Shown here: piece after piece, positions 1 through 7,561 of the stretch | Layout of the letters: the number at the start of each line of letters is the position of its first letter | Position numbering within the stretch: the stretch's first letter is position 1 | Origin: Bacteroidota bacterium | GTDB taxonomy: Bacteria > Bacteroidota > Bacteroidia > B-17B0 > Aurantibacillaceae | NCBI GenBank assembly: GCA_019638705.1 | Contig: JAHBTI010000028.1 | Coordinates: 1 to 38,216 of the forward strand | DNA length: 38,216 bases | Reading direction: 5' to 3' | The notes under the pieces: model-generated | The model's database searches: none | Told to the model about the DNA's origin: nothing | What the model saw: only the letters and a program-made list of their open reading frames with translations | Translations under genes and position numbers: made by a program

Positions 1-1797
1 GTAATAAGTCGCCCATTGTTGTACCCCGCTGCCGTTGAATTTCACAAGGAAAGCATCATCGCCTCCGCCATGCGTATTCTGATGTCCCCCCGAAGCGATG
101 CCAGCGTTTGAACCTGTATATCCGGTGAGGTAAACATTGCCGGAGCCGTCTGTGGCACAAGAATATCCATAATCACCTCCCGAACCTCCATAGTAGGTAG
201 CCCATTGCCGTACCCCGCTGCCGGCGAATTTCACAAGGAAGGCGTCATTACCCCCGCCATGCGTATTCTGATGTCCTCCCGAAGCGATGCCGGCGTTTGA
301 ATCCGTATATCCGGCGAGGTAAACATTGCCGGAGCCGTCTGTGGCGCAGGAATGTCCTCGATTGACTCCCGAACCGCCATAGTAGGTAGCCCATTGTCGT
401 ACCCCGTTGCCGTTGAATTTCACAAGGAAGGCATCAACAGCCCCGCCAATAGTATTCTGATGTCCCCCCGAAGCGATGCCGACGGTTGATTGTGTATATC
501 CAGCGAGGTAAACATTACCGGAGCCGTCTGTGGCACAGGAAAATCCCTCATCACTTCCCGAACCCCCGTAATAAGTCGCCCATTGTCGTACCCCGCTGCC
601 GTCGAATTTCACAAGAAAAGCATCTTGAAGTCCTCCACCAAACGTATTCTGATGTCCTCCCGAAGCGATGCCGGCAGTTGAATTCGTATATCCAGCGAGG
701 TAAATATTGCCGGAACCGTCTGTGGCGCAGGAATATCCATTATCACTTCCCGCTCCCGAACCTCCGTAATAGGTAGCCCATTGCCGTACCCCGCTGCTGT
801 TGAATTTCACAAGGTAGGCATCAGTGCCTCCGCCAATACTGTTCTGATGTCCCCCCGAAGCGATACCGGCAGTTGAATTCGTATATCCGGCGAGGTAAAC
901 ATTGCCGGAGCCGTCTGTGGCGCAGGAAAGTCCAATATCAAGATTTGAACCTCCGTAATAAGTTGCCCAAAGCAGAGAGGGGTCTATTGTTAAGGTTTGC
1001 CCGGCATCGTAATTTTCTAAAACAAAAGATATGGTATTGTCTTGCAGCTTAAATTTTGTTTTAATGGGTGTTGAGTTTTGGAAGCTTACGGGCTTTTTTT
1101 CGGTAATGCTGCCAAGACTATTTTTTAAAGTAAAGCTGCCGTCTGCGTTCAACTTTAATTCTTCCTGATGTGTAAATTGCATTTTAATCAGCGAGGGGTC
1201 TGCTCCGGGCTTCACCACAAAATCGTACTTTATTTCGCCGTTTTTGGTGTATATCACCCAGTCAATACCGGGGTAAATATTATGGTAAATTACTTTTGTA
1301 AAATCGTGTACATCTAAAACGTTACGGTTATAATAATTGGTATAATCGGCGCTTCGTCCTTCGGTAGTAATTTCCGCGTTGGAGTTTGCGCCCGCCAAAG
1401 TCATATCCATACGAAAAGTTTCGGTGCGGATTTGTTTTTGTAAATCCTGCATTTTTTCCATGTCTTCTATGTCTTTGCTATTGCGTATCAAATCTCGGTA
1501 ACCGTTAGGGTAATGCGTTTTTGTAAACTGGTAAGCGATGCCTTTTTCCAGCAAAAAAATCTGCGTATTACCCTGCCGGAATACAAATTTCACCTCCGGG
1601 TGAGCAAGCCCGTCGTAGCCGAAAACCTGCCCTTTGTTCTCCACAAAGCCAAGATTGGCACTAAGCGAAAAGCCGCCGTTGTTAAATTTGGTTTTTATCT
1701 CCTCGCTCTTGGAAAGCGGTGAAGCGGGATTGTTATTTGCCGGTGAATTAAAGCAACATAGAATTATTGCGGCGGTTAGAAACAGTTTCTTACTCAT
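1..1797 (-). CDS. SBBP-repeat (beta-propeller) surface protein, 5' part only
   Basis: This minus-strand gene starts at the ATG at 1797 and stays open for 599 codons to the left edge, so its C-terminus is missing. The N-terminus MSKKLFLTAAIILCCF looks like a signal peptide. Residues of about 45-275 resemble the N-terminal domain usually found before SBBP repeats in Bacteroidota (FVENKGQ, then NIYPGIDWVIY, then TIDPSLLWATYYGG). From about residue 275 it has five near-identical units of about 63 residues (QWATYYGGSG, CATDGSGNVYLAGYT, GIASGGHQNT, DAFLVKF), which is the SBBP beta-propeller pattern. Proteins of this family are exported and often end in a T9SS sorting domain; that end would lie outside the window. 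The role is unknown; a surface or adhesive function is inference. Family confidence is high. Confidence 0.88.
   Translation of the reverse strand, partial: MSKKLFLTAAIILCCFNSPANNNPASPLSKSEEIKTKFNNGGFSLSANLGFVENKGQVFGYDGLAHPEVKFVFRQGNTQIFLLEKGIAYQFTKTHYPNGYRDLIRNSKDIEDMEKMQDLQKQIRTETFRMDMTLAGANSNAEITTEGRSADYTNYYNRNVLDVHDFTKVIYHNIYPGIDWVIYTKNGEIKYDFVVKPGADPSLIKMQFTHQEELKLNADGSFTLKNSLGSITEKKPVSFQNSTPIKTKFKLQDNTISFVLENYDAGQTLTIDPSLLWATYYGGSNLDIGLSCATDGSGNVYLAGYTNSTAGIASGGHQNSIGGGTDAYLVKFNSSGVRQWATYYGGSGAGSDNGYSCATDGSGNIYLAGYTNSTAGIASGGHQNTFGGGLQDAFLVKFDGSGVRQWATYYGGSGSDEGFSCATDGSGNVYLAGYTQSTVGIASGGHQNTIGGAVDAFLVKFNGNGVRQWATYYGGSGVNRGHSCATDGSGNVYLAGYTDSNAGIASGGHQNTHGGGNDAFLVKFAGSGVRQWATYYGGSGGDYGYSCATDGSGNVYLTGYTGSNAGIASGGHQNTHGGGDDAFLVKFNGSGVQQWATYY
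12..965 (-). repeat. Five tandem units of about 189 bp coding SBBP repeats
   Basis: The phrase coding QWATYYGG recurs at about 12, 201, 390, 579 and 777, with the first unit boundary at 966. Spacing is 189 bp (63 codons), except the 579-776 unit, which is 198 bp because three codons are inserted. The units differ mainly at the third codon position and at a few variable residues (for example Tyr-Gly, Arg-Gly or Glu-Gly before the CATDG segment). This is an in-frame coding repeat, not a CRISPR array. The array continues past the left edge. Confidence 0.9.
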
Positions 1798-1832
1798 GAT
1801 ATATTTTTAATGTTAGTAGAATTAGTTTTCAG

Positions 1833-1840
1833 CGAATGTA
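1833..1840 (-). promoter_or_regulatory. Candidate promoter -7 box of the SBBP gene
   Basis: On the minus strand this reads TACATTCG, one mismatch from the Bacteroidota -7 box TAnnTTTG. A TTG lies 21 bases further upstream (1862-1864), close to the expected -33 spacing. The start codon at 1797 is 35 bases downstream. This is a plausible but unproven promoter. Confidence 0.4.
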
Positions 1841-1914
1841 TAAAAATAATGTTACAGAGCGCAATAGCTGTTTTACACAAAGATTAAATAAAATTTAAGC
1901 AGTTTCTAAAAACA

Positions 1915-1945
1915 AAAAAGCCCCGAATTTTCATTCGGGACTTTT
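1915..1945. terminator. Terminator-like hairpin in a divergent spacer
   Basis: CCCGAAT (1922-1928) pairs with ATTCGGG (1933-1939) around a 4-base loop, and the flanking AAAAG/CTTTT extends the stem past one mismatch. Read on the minus strand the stem is followed by a run of T, as in an intrinsic terminator. The position is odd: the SBBP gene and accA both point away from it, so no annotated gene ends here. Confidence 0.6.
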
Positions 1946-2044
1946 ACCTCGTGCCATTACCAAAAAAAATAGATTAGTTTTGTTTGTTTACGAAACTGTT
2001 TGTGAGACAGATAAATCAAAAACAGCACATTTTTCAAAAAATCA

Positions 2045-2052
2045 TATCTTTG
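2045..2052 (+). promoter_or_regulatory. accA promoter -7 box (TATCTTTG)
   Basis: TATCTTTG matches the Bacteroidota consensus TAnnTTTG exactly and ends 28 bases before the accA start codon. No clear -33 TTTG is seen at the expected distance. Confidence 0.6.
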
Positions 2053-2080
2053 CGCCCAAGCTAACACACAAACAAGAACA

Positions 2081-3049
2081 ATGACGTATTTGGATTTTGA
2101 AAAACCTGTTCAGGAAATGGAAGAGGAATTAACCAAACTGAAAGAGGTTGCTGTAAAAAGCAAAGTTGATTTAACCGATAAAATCAAAGAACAGGAAGAA
2201 CACATTAAAAACAAAACACGCGAAATTTATGGCAACCTTACGGCTTGGCAGCGTGTGCAAGTAAGCCGTCACCCCGAAAGACCTTACACGGTGGCGTACA
2301 TTAATTCCGTTTCAAACAACACCTTTATGGAATTGCACGGCGACCGAACCGTTGCCGATGACAAAGCTATGGTGGGCGGTTTTGGCGAAATTGACGGACA
2401 AACCGTAATGTTTATAGGGCAACAAAAAGGCATTAATACCAAAATGCGCCAAATTCGCCGCTTTGGTATGGCTAATCCCGAAGGGTATCGTAAGGCTTTG
2501 CGCCTGATGAAACTCGCCGAAAAATTCAACAAACCCATTGTTACATTTATTGATACGCCCGGCGCATACCCGGGCTTAGAAGCCGAAGAACGCGGACAAG
2601 GCGAAGCCATTGCCAGAAATTTGTTGGAAATGGCGCAGTTGAAAGTGCCTGTAATTTGTATTATCATCGGCGAGGGTGCAAGCGGCGGTGCATTGGGCAT
2701 TGGCATTGGCGACAAAGTGCTGATGTTGGAAAACACATGGTATTCTGTTATTTCGCCCGAAAGTTGCTCGTCAATTTTATGGCGCAGTTGGAATTTTAAA
2801 GAAAAAGCCGCCGAAGCCTTAAAACTCACGGCTTCCGACATGAGCAAAAACGGTTTGATTGACGGCGTTGTTCCCGAACCCTTGGGCGGTGCGCACCGCA
2901 ATCACGAAGAAATTTTTGCAACGGTGAAACAGGAAATTTTAAAGCACTTAAAAGACCTCAAAAAATTAAATCCCGAAGAACGCATTAATCAACGCATTGA
3001 AAAATTCTCGTCAATGGGTGTGGTGAATGAATTGGCGGAAGTGCAATAG
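2081..3049 (+). CDS. accA: Acetyl-CoA carboxylase carboxyltransferase subunit alpha
   Basis: With AccD this subunit transfers the carboxyl group from carboxybiotin to acetyl-CoA, giving malonyl-CoA for fatty-acid synthesis in the cytoplasm. The 322-residue length is normal for AccA. The N-terminus (about 1-60) is the usual helical region, and the rest is a carboxyltransferase domain with recognisable segments: [65 protein letters not shown] and [15 protein letters not shown] -7 box lies just upstream. It stands alone, with efp downstream on the same strand after a palindromic spacer. The assignment is very secure. Confidence 0.97.
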   Translation: MTYLDFEKPVQEMEEELTKLKEVAVKSKVDLTDKIKEQEEHIKNKTREIYGNLTAWQRVQVSRHPERPYTVAYINSVSNNTFMELHGDRTVADDKAMVGGFGEIDGQTVMFIGQQKGINTKMRQIRRFGMANPEGYRKALRLMKLAEKFNKPIVTFIDTPGAYPGLEAEERGQGEAIARNLLEMAQLKVPVICIIIGEGASGGALGIGIGDKVLMLENTWYSVISPESCSSILWRSWNFKEKAAEALKLTASDMSKNGLIDGVVPEPLGGAHRNHEEIFATVKQEILKHLKDLKKLNPEERINQRIEKFSSMGVVNELAEVQ

Positions 3050-3055
3050 TTTTAT

Positions 3056-3122
3056 AGACACAGAGGCACAAAGACACAGAGAACATTAAGAAAAAACTCC
3101 GTGCCTCAGAGCCTCTGTGTTT
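3056..3122. repeat. Palindromic ACACAGAGGC-type intergenic repeat
   Basis: Two arms of 26 bases (3056-3081 and 3097-3122) form an imperfect inverted repeat rich in ACACAGAG and CCTCTGTGT, separated by a 15-base loop. It fills most of the spacer between accA and efp. RNA from it could form a long hairpin and might also end the accA transcript. Similar CACAGAG-rich elements are dispersed in many Bacteroidota genomes (from memory, not checked). Confidence 0.65.
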
Positions 3123-3150
3123 AAATATCTTGAGCGAAGCGAAAGATTTA

Positions 3151-3158
3151 TATATTTG
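3151..3158 (+). promoter_or_regulatory. efp promoter -7 box (TATATTTG)
   Basis: TATATTTG fits TAnnTTTG exactly. A TTG at 3130-3132 lies 18 bases upstream, close to the usual -33 spacing. The efp start codon is 39 bases downstream. Confidence 0.65.
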
Positions 3159-3197
3159 CGTTCCAAAAAAATTAAAACAACAAAAAAGTAAAAGATT

Positions 3198-3764
3198 ATG
3201 GCAGATACAGGCGATATTGGCGTAGGCTCGGTAATTCGTTTTAACGGCGAACTGGTTCAGATTATGGAATACCAACACCGCACACCGGGTAACTTGCGCG
3301 CGTTTTATCAGGCAAAAATGCGCAACTTAAAATCAGGCAAGCAAACCGAAAACCGTTTTCGCAGTGGCGAAAGTGTTGAAATTGTGCGTGTGGAATATAA
3401 AATGATGCAATACATTTATGCGGAAGGCGACTTTGCAGTAGTAATGGATAACGAAACGTATGAGCAAACGCATATACCTGTGATTATGTTTGGCGACAGC
3501 GCACGTTTCTTAAAAGAGGGCATGGAAGTAAAAGTAAGTTTTGAGGAGGGCGAAAATCCTATCATTGCCGAACCGCCAACCTTTGTGGAAGCACAAATTA
3601 CTTACACCGAACCGGGTGTGAAAGGCGATACCGCCACCAACACATTAAAACCTGCAAAAATTGATACAGGAACAGAAATCCGCGTTCCTCTTTTTGTAAA
3701 CGAAGGCGATTGGGTAAAAATTGATACCCGCACAGGTGATTATGTAGAGCGTATTAAAAAATAA
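3198..3764 (+). CDS. efp: Translation elongation factor P
   Basis: EF-P binds the ribosome between the P and E sites and relieves stalling at consecutive prolines. The 188-residue length and three-domain layout are normal: an N-terminal KOW-like domain, then two OB domains with the C-terminal signature around YTEPGVKGDTATNTLKPA and IDTRTGDYVERIKK. The loop that reaches the peptidyl-transferase centre reads HRTPGNLRAFYQ, so Asn32 sits where E. coli has the modified Lys34 (PGKGQAF). No modification enzyme gene is seen nearby. The family call is secure; the tip residue is discussed as a finding. Confidence 0.97.
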   Translation: MADTGDIGVGSVIRFNGELVQIMEYQHRTPGNLRAFYQAKMRNLKSGKQTENRFRSGESVEIVRVEYKMMQYIYAEGDFAVVMDNETYEQTHIPVIMFGDSARFLKEGMEVKVSFEEGENPIIAEPPTFVEAQITYTEPGVKGDTATNTLKPAKIDTGTEIRVPLFVNEGDWVKIDTRTGDYVERIKK

Positions 3765-3767
3765 GAA

Positions 3768-3908
3768 TTGTCAGTTCGAGTAGGTTTGCTGCCTCTTTGC
3801 AAACTGCGGCAATAATGCAGGGCATTATTGAGCGAGCTTGTGAGAAAGAGAACTGATTTTCGTAAGCACTTCTCGATACGCCTCCTGTCGTCGGCTACTC
3901 GAAGTAAC
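3768..3908. repeat. Intergenic element with inverted ends (TTCGAGTAG / CTACTCGAA)
   Basis: The spacer between efp and the TonB receptor is bounded by GTCAGTTCGAGTAG (3770-3783) and CTACTCGAAGTAAC (3895-3908), which are inverted copies with 12 of 14 positions matching. The interior (TTCTCGATACGCC, GTCGTCGGCTACTCG) resembles the dispersed CTCGATACGC...CTCGAAGT elements known from Bacteroidota genomes. No coding capacity is supported. Confidence 0.55.
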
Positions 3909-3917
3909 ACTAAAGTA

Positions 3918-3947
3918 AAGCCGCAAGAAAATTTTCTTGCGGCTTTT
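3918..3947. terminator. Bidirectional terminator between efp and the TonB receptor gene
   Basis: GCCGCAAGAAAA (3920-3931) is followed directly by its inverted copy TTTTCTTGCGGC (3932-3943), with A residues before and a T run after. It sits between two convergent genes, the expected place for a shared intrinsic terminator. Confidence 0.85.
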
Positions 3948-3950
3948 TTC

Positions 3951-6188
3951 TTACTTAATCTTCAACCTCAATCCTGCGTACAACATTCGTCCGTAAATTG
4001 GTCCCCAAACCATGCTTGCATCAAAATACTTGTTGTAAGGCAAATCGCTTGACACAATTGGATTTGTTTGCTTGTAATTCAAAGCATTTTCTACACCCAA
4101 GTAAACATGAAAATCTGCCTTGTTGATTTTTGTGAGGTAAGTAATTTGCCCCAACAAATTAAAATAATCGGGCGAGAAATCATTTCTTCTGTATTCCTGC
4201 GGATTTGTTTTTGTATCAGGCAAACGTTTTGCGCCGTTGTATTGCGTGGTAAAATCAAATTGCCAATGCGAGTTTTTGGTTTCGTAACTCAAATTTGCAA
4301 AGGCTCTGTGCTTTGATACCAAAGGCTTTTGGAGCAAGCCTTGTTGGTACTTCAATTTTGTGTCCACAAAACGATACGCTGTTTTTATAAAAAAACGTTT
4401 GCGCGGTTCTACGTTAAATTCAAACTGCAAAGTGTTTGAATACGATTGCCCGTTTAAATTATACACCAACACTTTTTGCGGATTGTTGTCCACATCAATT
4501 ACCACTTGATTGGTAAAATCCGTGCGGTACGCATCAAGTGTAATGTAGGCTTCACGGTAATTCACCTTAAATTTTTGCGTAAAATTTAATCCGTAATTCC
4601 AACCTGTTTCGGGTTTTAAACCATAAGGCAGTTTCAAATCCGAAGATTGAATTTCCCATTGCCGCGAAGAAACCATTAAATACATATTATCCGAAAAAAT
4701 ATTGGCAGTGCGCAAAGCCCGTCCACCGCTGAAACGCAACACGCTGTGTTGATTAAACGCATAACGAAGGTGCAAACGCGGTGTGAAAAACAAACCGTAA
4801 TAATTATGATAATCTGCCCGCGCACCTGCTACGAGATTAAATTTTTCTTTGTAATTGTGCGCATATTCCGCAAACACGCCGCCGACATTTTCTTCGCGTT
4901 TGTATTGAAACAAATTAAATGTTTCATTCACATTATCGTTCATAAAACTTGCACCAATTTTATACGTGTTGGCGGTAGTTTTAATAATGCTTTCAAAAAT
5001 ATAATTGGCGTAAAACGTTTTTTGCAAGCCCGAATAATTATTGCTTCCGTAAAAATTTTTCTGATTATGATTTAAGTACGAGAGCTGCAAACCCATGCTT
5101 GTAGCGGGTTTTTTCCGAAACACAAAACCTGTTTTGCTGTACAGTTCCCATTTTTCGTTATCAATGCCAATTTGATATAAAGGCATGGTGTCGCTTTTGT
5201 TTTTTACCGTTTCTCTGAATTGCCCGCCGTTTCTAATGTCGCGCAAATAGCCGCCACCGAATTGCGCTTCAAAACCTTTGCCCGAATTATAAGCATACTT
5301 ATTCATAATGTTGTATTGCTTGCCTGTGGGAATGTCGGCAAAACCGTCTTTATTCAAATCCTGCGCCAAAGGGTTAAAACTTGCGTGCGTGAGCAAACCT
5401 GCTGAAAACTTGGGATTGAAGCGGTGCGACACATTCAAATTGTATTCATTGCGTGCATTTTCGTTCACATAAGTATTAAAATGTATTTTGTCTGAATGTT
5501 CGGGATTTTGCAGTTCGGTGTTTATTTGCCCCGTAAAACTTTCATAACCGTTTACCACCGAACCCGCGCCTTTGCTGAGTTGTATGGACTGTATCCATGT
5601 TCCGGGAATAAACGTTAATCCGTAATTGTTTGCCAAACCACGCAAATAGGGCATATTCTCTTTTGTGATTTGCGCATATTGCCCCGACAAACCCAACATC
5701 TGAATTTGTTTTGTTCCGCTTAGGGCATCGGAAAAATTTACGTCAATGCTCGGATTGGTTTCAAAACTCTCGGAAAGGTTGCAGCAGGCGGCTTTCATCA
5801 AAGAGCGTTCGTTCAAGGTTTCAATTTTTCGCGCATTGAGATAAGAAATTTCCGTGCCTGTGCTGTAATACACCACTTCAATTTCATTCAAATTGTTTGC
5901 CGTTTTTAATTTGATGAACAGAAATTTATCGGGATTGATGACCACAATGCTGTCTTTTTCATAACCGATTACGTCAATCAACAGTTTGTTTGTTTCGTGT
6001 GATACAGGAATAGTAAAACCGCCGTTGGCATCGGTAATTGCGGCAATGTTGGTGTTTTTCCAATGCACTGCTGCGCCAATTACCGCACTTGTATCTTTAT
6101 CCGACACATCAACGATTTTGCCTTTTACCTGCGCTTTGAGAGATGCGTTTAACAACATCATCAAAGCAATTGCATAGCAAAAGCGCAT
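3951..6188 (-). CDS. TonB-dependent outer-membrane receptor, probably for a metal
   Basis: This 745-residue protein has a signal peptide (MRFCYAIALMMLLNASLKAQ), a carboxypeptidase-regulatory-like beta domain (about 22-95, VKGKIVDVSDKDTSAVIGAA), a plug domain (about 110-250, with SESFETNPSIDVNFSDA and GSVVNGYESFTGQINTE) and a beta-barrel ending in a short strand (YGRMLYAGLRLKIK). Such receptors import a ligand across the outer membrane using TonB energy. The start is the ATG at 6188, three bases after the HMA-domain gene, so the two are co-transcribed. That partner and the cysteine-rich protein upstream suggest a copper or other heavy-metal substrate. The cysteine pair in the plug (AACCNLSESFE) may be relevant. 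Family is certain, substrate is inference. Confidence 0.9.
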   Translation of the reverse strand: MRFCYAIALMMLLNASLKAQVKGKIVDVSDKDTSAVIGAAVHWKNTNIAAITDANGGFTIPVSHETNKLLIDVIGYEKDSIVVINPDKFLFIKLKTANNLNEIEVVYYSTGTEISYLNARKIETLNERSLMKAACCNLSESFETNPSIDVNFSDALSGTKQIQMLGLSGQYAQITKENMPYLRGLANNYGLTFIPGTWIQSIQLSKGAGSVVNGYESFTGQINTELQNPEHSDKIHFNTYVNENARNEYNLNVSHRFNPKFSAGLLTHASFNPLAQDLNKDGFADIPTGKQYNIMNKYAYNSGKGFEAQFGGGYLRDIRNGGQFRETVKNKSDTMPLYQIGIDNEKWELYSKTGFVFRKKPATSMGLQLSYLNHNQKNFYGSNNYSGLQKTFYANYIFESIIKTTANTYKIGASFMNDNVNETFNLFQYKREENVGGVFAEYAHNYKEKFNLVAGARADYHNYYGLFFTPRLHLRYAFNQHSVLRFSGGRALRTANIFSDNMYLMVSSRQWEIQSSDLKLPYGLKPETGWNYGLNFTQKFKVNYREAYITLDAYRTDFTNQVVIDVDNNPQKVLVYNLNGQSYSNTLQFEFNVEPRKRFFIKTAYRFVDTKLKYQQGLLQKPLVSKHRAFANLSYETKNSHWQFDFTTQYNGAKRLPDTKTNPQEYRRNDFSPDYFNLLGQITYLTKINKADFHVYLGVENALNYKQTNPIVSSDLPYNKYFDASMVWGPIYGRMLYAGLRLKIK

Positions 6189-6191
6189 GAT

Positions 6192-6539
6192 TTACTTTTT
6201 GTCTTCACACTTGGCATCGCGGTATTGGCAACACTTCGGCAATTTTTTGTAGCCCGCATCAGATGCTTTTTTTGAGCCTGCATCGTGTCCGCTTTTGGCA
6301 ACGGCTTGCTCAATTTGCTCCATTGTTACTTTTGCCGATTGGTAAGTAACCGTTAGCATTTGTTTGTTCTCGTCCCACTCGGCGAGCTTTACGCCTTTAA
6401 TGTCGGCGGCGTTTTCTATGCGTTTTTTACACTCTTCGCAATTTCCTTTTACGGCAAGAGTTTCGGTTTTTATTGTATTATCCTGCGAAAAGCTGTTTAA
6501 TGAAACAAGCAGGAATACGGATAAGATTAAAGTTCTCAT
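6192..6539 (-). CDS. Secreted heavy-metal-associated (HMA) domain protein
   Basis: A 115-residue protein with a signal peptide (MRTLILSVFLLVSLNSFSQ) and one HMA-type ferredoxin-like domain at about residues 24-90. The metal site GNCEECKKRIENAA has the CxxC pair at Cys34 and Cys37. The C-terminal tail adds KCCQYRDAKCEDKK, with more cysteines. HMA domains carry Cu(I), Zn or similar ions; the export signal puts this one in the periplasm, where it could pass metal to or from the TonB receptor encoded three bases downstream. The upstream spacer contains a palindromic repeat. Role as a periplasmic metal carrier is inference from domain and context. Confidence 0.85.
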   Translation of the reverse strand: MRTLILSVFLLVSLNSFSQDNTIKTETLAVKGNCEECKKRIENAADIKGVKLAEWDENKQMLTVTYQSAKVTMEQIEQAVAKSGHDAGSKKASDAGYKKLPKCCQYRDAKCEDKK

Positions 6540-6585
6540 TTTTAATTTTTTTTATTGTTTATAGAATTATTTTTGAAAAATACAG

Positions 6586-6646
6586 AGATTCTTCGCTATC
6601 GCTCAGAATGACGGAACTGTTTGTCATGCTGACGAAGGAAGTATCT
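6586..6646. repeat. Palindromic repeat, family with the 21315-21380 copy
   Basis: The arms AGATTCTTCGCTATCGC... (from 6586) and ...GAAGGAAGTATCT (to 6646) are imperfect inverted copies. The 27 bases at 6586-6612 are identical to 21353-21379. The element lies between two genes that look co-transcribed. In the other copy the two arms are in the opposite order. Confidence 0.75.
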
Positions 6647-6651
6647 CAATT

Positions 6652-7065
6652 CTATATTATGAGAACCGAAGTAGAAATAACTAAACTGTTCTGAACCTTG
6701 GGAGGCGGTTCTTTTTGAAACGCGAACAGTTGAATGTCTTGTGATTGAAATTGAATTAAAAAAGGAATGTGAACATAAAACAACTCGCAAAATGTTTTTA
6801 CCACATCGTACTGAAATGTTTTAATAGTGAAATCAATGTCGTTTTGAATAACGATGTTTTCGTTTTTGCAGCAGCCTTTATCCTTACAGCAGCCTTTATC
6901 GCTTATATCGTCTTCTTCGCCACCACAACACGAACTGCTTGCGGTAACATAATTCACTTCTTCCAACTCACCGCCACAATAATGCAAATACACAGGAATA
7001 CCGATTGCAGACAACAAATAAACTGCCACCGCAAATCCGAATAAATATTTTTTAAGCGTATTCAA
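6652..7065 (-). CDS. HYC_CC_PP-type small cysteine-rich membrane protein
   Basis: A small protein with one membrane or signal segment (YLFGFAVAVYLLSAIGIPVY) followed by HYCGGELEE, a cluster of cysteine pairs (SSSCCGGEE, GCCKDKGCCK) and a late double-proline motif (QKEPPPKVQ). This order matches the family named HYC_CC_PP, found with metal genes in Bacteroidota. No ATG start exists. I chose the TTG at 7065 (MNTLKKYLFGFAV, 137 residues) because it gives a normal signal-like N-terminus; a TTG at 7107 would add 14 residues. It is the first gene of an operon with the HMA protein and TonB receptor. Metal binding by the cysteine pairs is inference. Confidence 0.75.
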   Translation of the reverse strand: MNTLKKYLFGFAVAVYLLSAIGIPVYLHYCGGELEEVNYVTASSSCCGGEEDDISDKGCCKDKGCCKNENIVIQNDIDFTIKTFQYDVVKTFCELFYVHIPFLIQFQSQDIQLFAFQKEPPPKVQNSLVISTSVLII

Positions 7066-7196
7066 TTTTTTGTAGATAGGCAAATTTCGGGAAAAATTTT
7101 GAAACAATTAGTTACTACAACATACAAAACACGGTGCTTTTCAAAAGAATATCATTAAAAAATTGAAAAAATGTAAGGAAAGTCTTTGTCTTAAAC

Positions 7197-7454
7197 CTAC
7201 CTGTTTAAAAACTCGCGCCAGTCGTTAAGGTTGGCAATTACCTGTAACTGGCGGTAGCGGTAATGAAATTTTTCTTCGTCAGTTTCCGCATTAAGTACCT
7301 CAATACGGTATTTGTCGTAAGTGTTTAAAGCCAATTGTTCTTCGGGATTTAATTGTATGCCGCTAAATTCTTTGTCGCGCAAATCGTTAATGCTTACAAA
7401 AAATCCTGTGCTTCTTTTATTGAGTAAAACAGAAATAAAATCAGGTTTAACCAT
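7197..7454 (-). CDS. Small protein of unknown function
   Basis: An 85-residue open frame (MVKPDFISVLLNKRSTGFF to LNDWREFLNR) with a good ATG at 7454, no signal peptide and no membrane segment. It is predicted cytoplasmic and mostly helical in the C-terminal half, with many charged and Tyr/Arg residues (FHYRYRQLQVI). I do not recognise the family. It lies downstream of the antiporter gene on the same strand after a 107-base gap. A hairpin (7457-7485) ends two bases before its start codon on the transcript. The codon use looks like that of its neighbours, so I think it is real. Confidence 0.6.
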   Translation of the reverse strand: MVKPDFISVLLNKRSTGFFVSINDLRDKEFSGIQLNPEEQLALNTYDKYRIEVLNAETDEEKFHYRYRQLQVIANLNDWREFLNR

Positions 7455-7561
7455 AATGGGGCGAAATTAATTTTTAATTCTGCCCCGAAAAAATTTTAAA
7501 TGGACATTATTTCAACAAAGTTCTGTTGATTGTGTGAACAAGAAAATGTCAAACGGCTTGT

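Noticed and set aside
486..776. Open frames on the plus strand across the SBBP repeats
   Set aside because: They repeat with the coding units and are antisense to a strong minus-strand gene with a signal peptide and family motifs.
12..965. CRISPR-like regular spacing
   Set aside because: Units are 189 bp, nearly identical throughout and in frame, so they are protein repeats without spacers.
2284..2901. Long open frame antisense to accA
   Set aside because: It is a shadow of the accA codon pattern and has no recognisable motifs or promoter.
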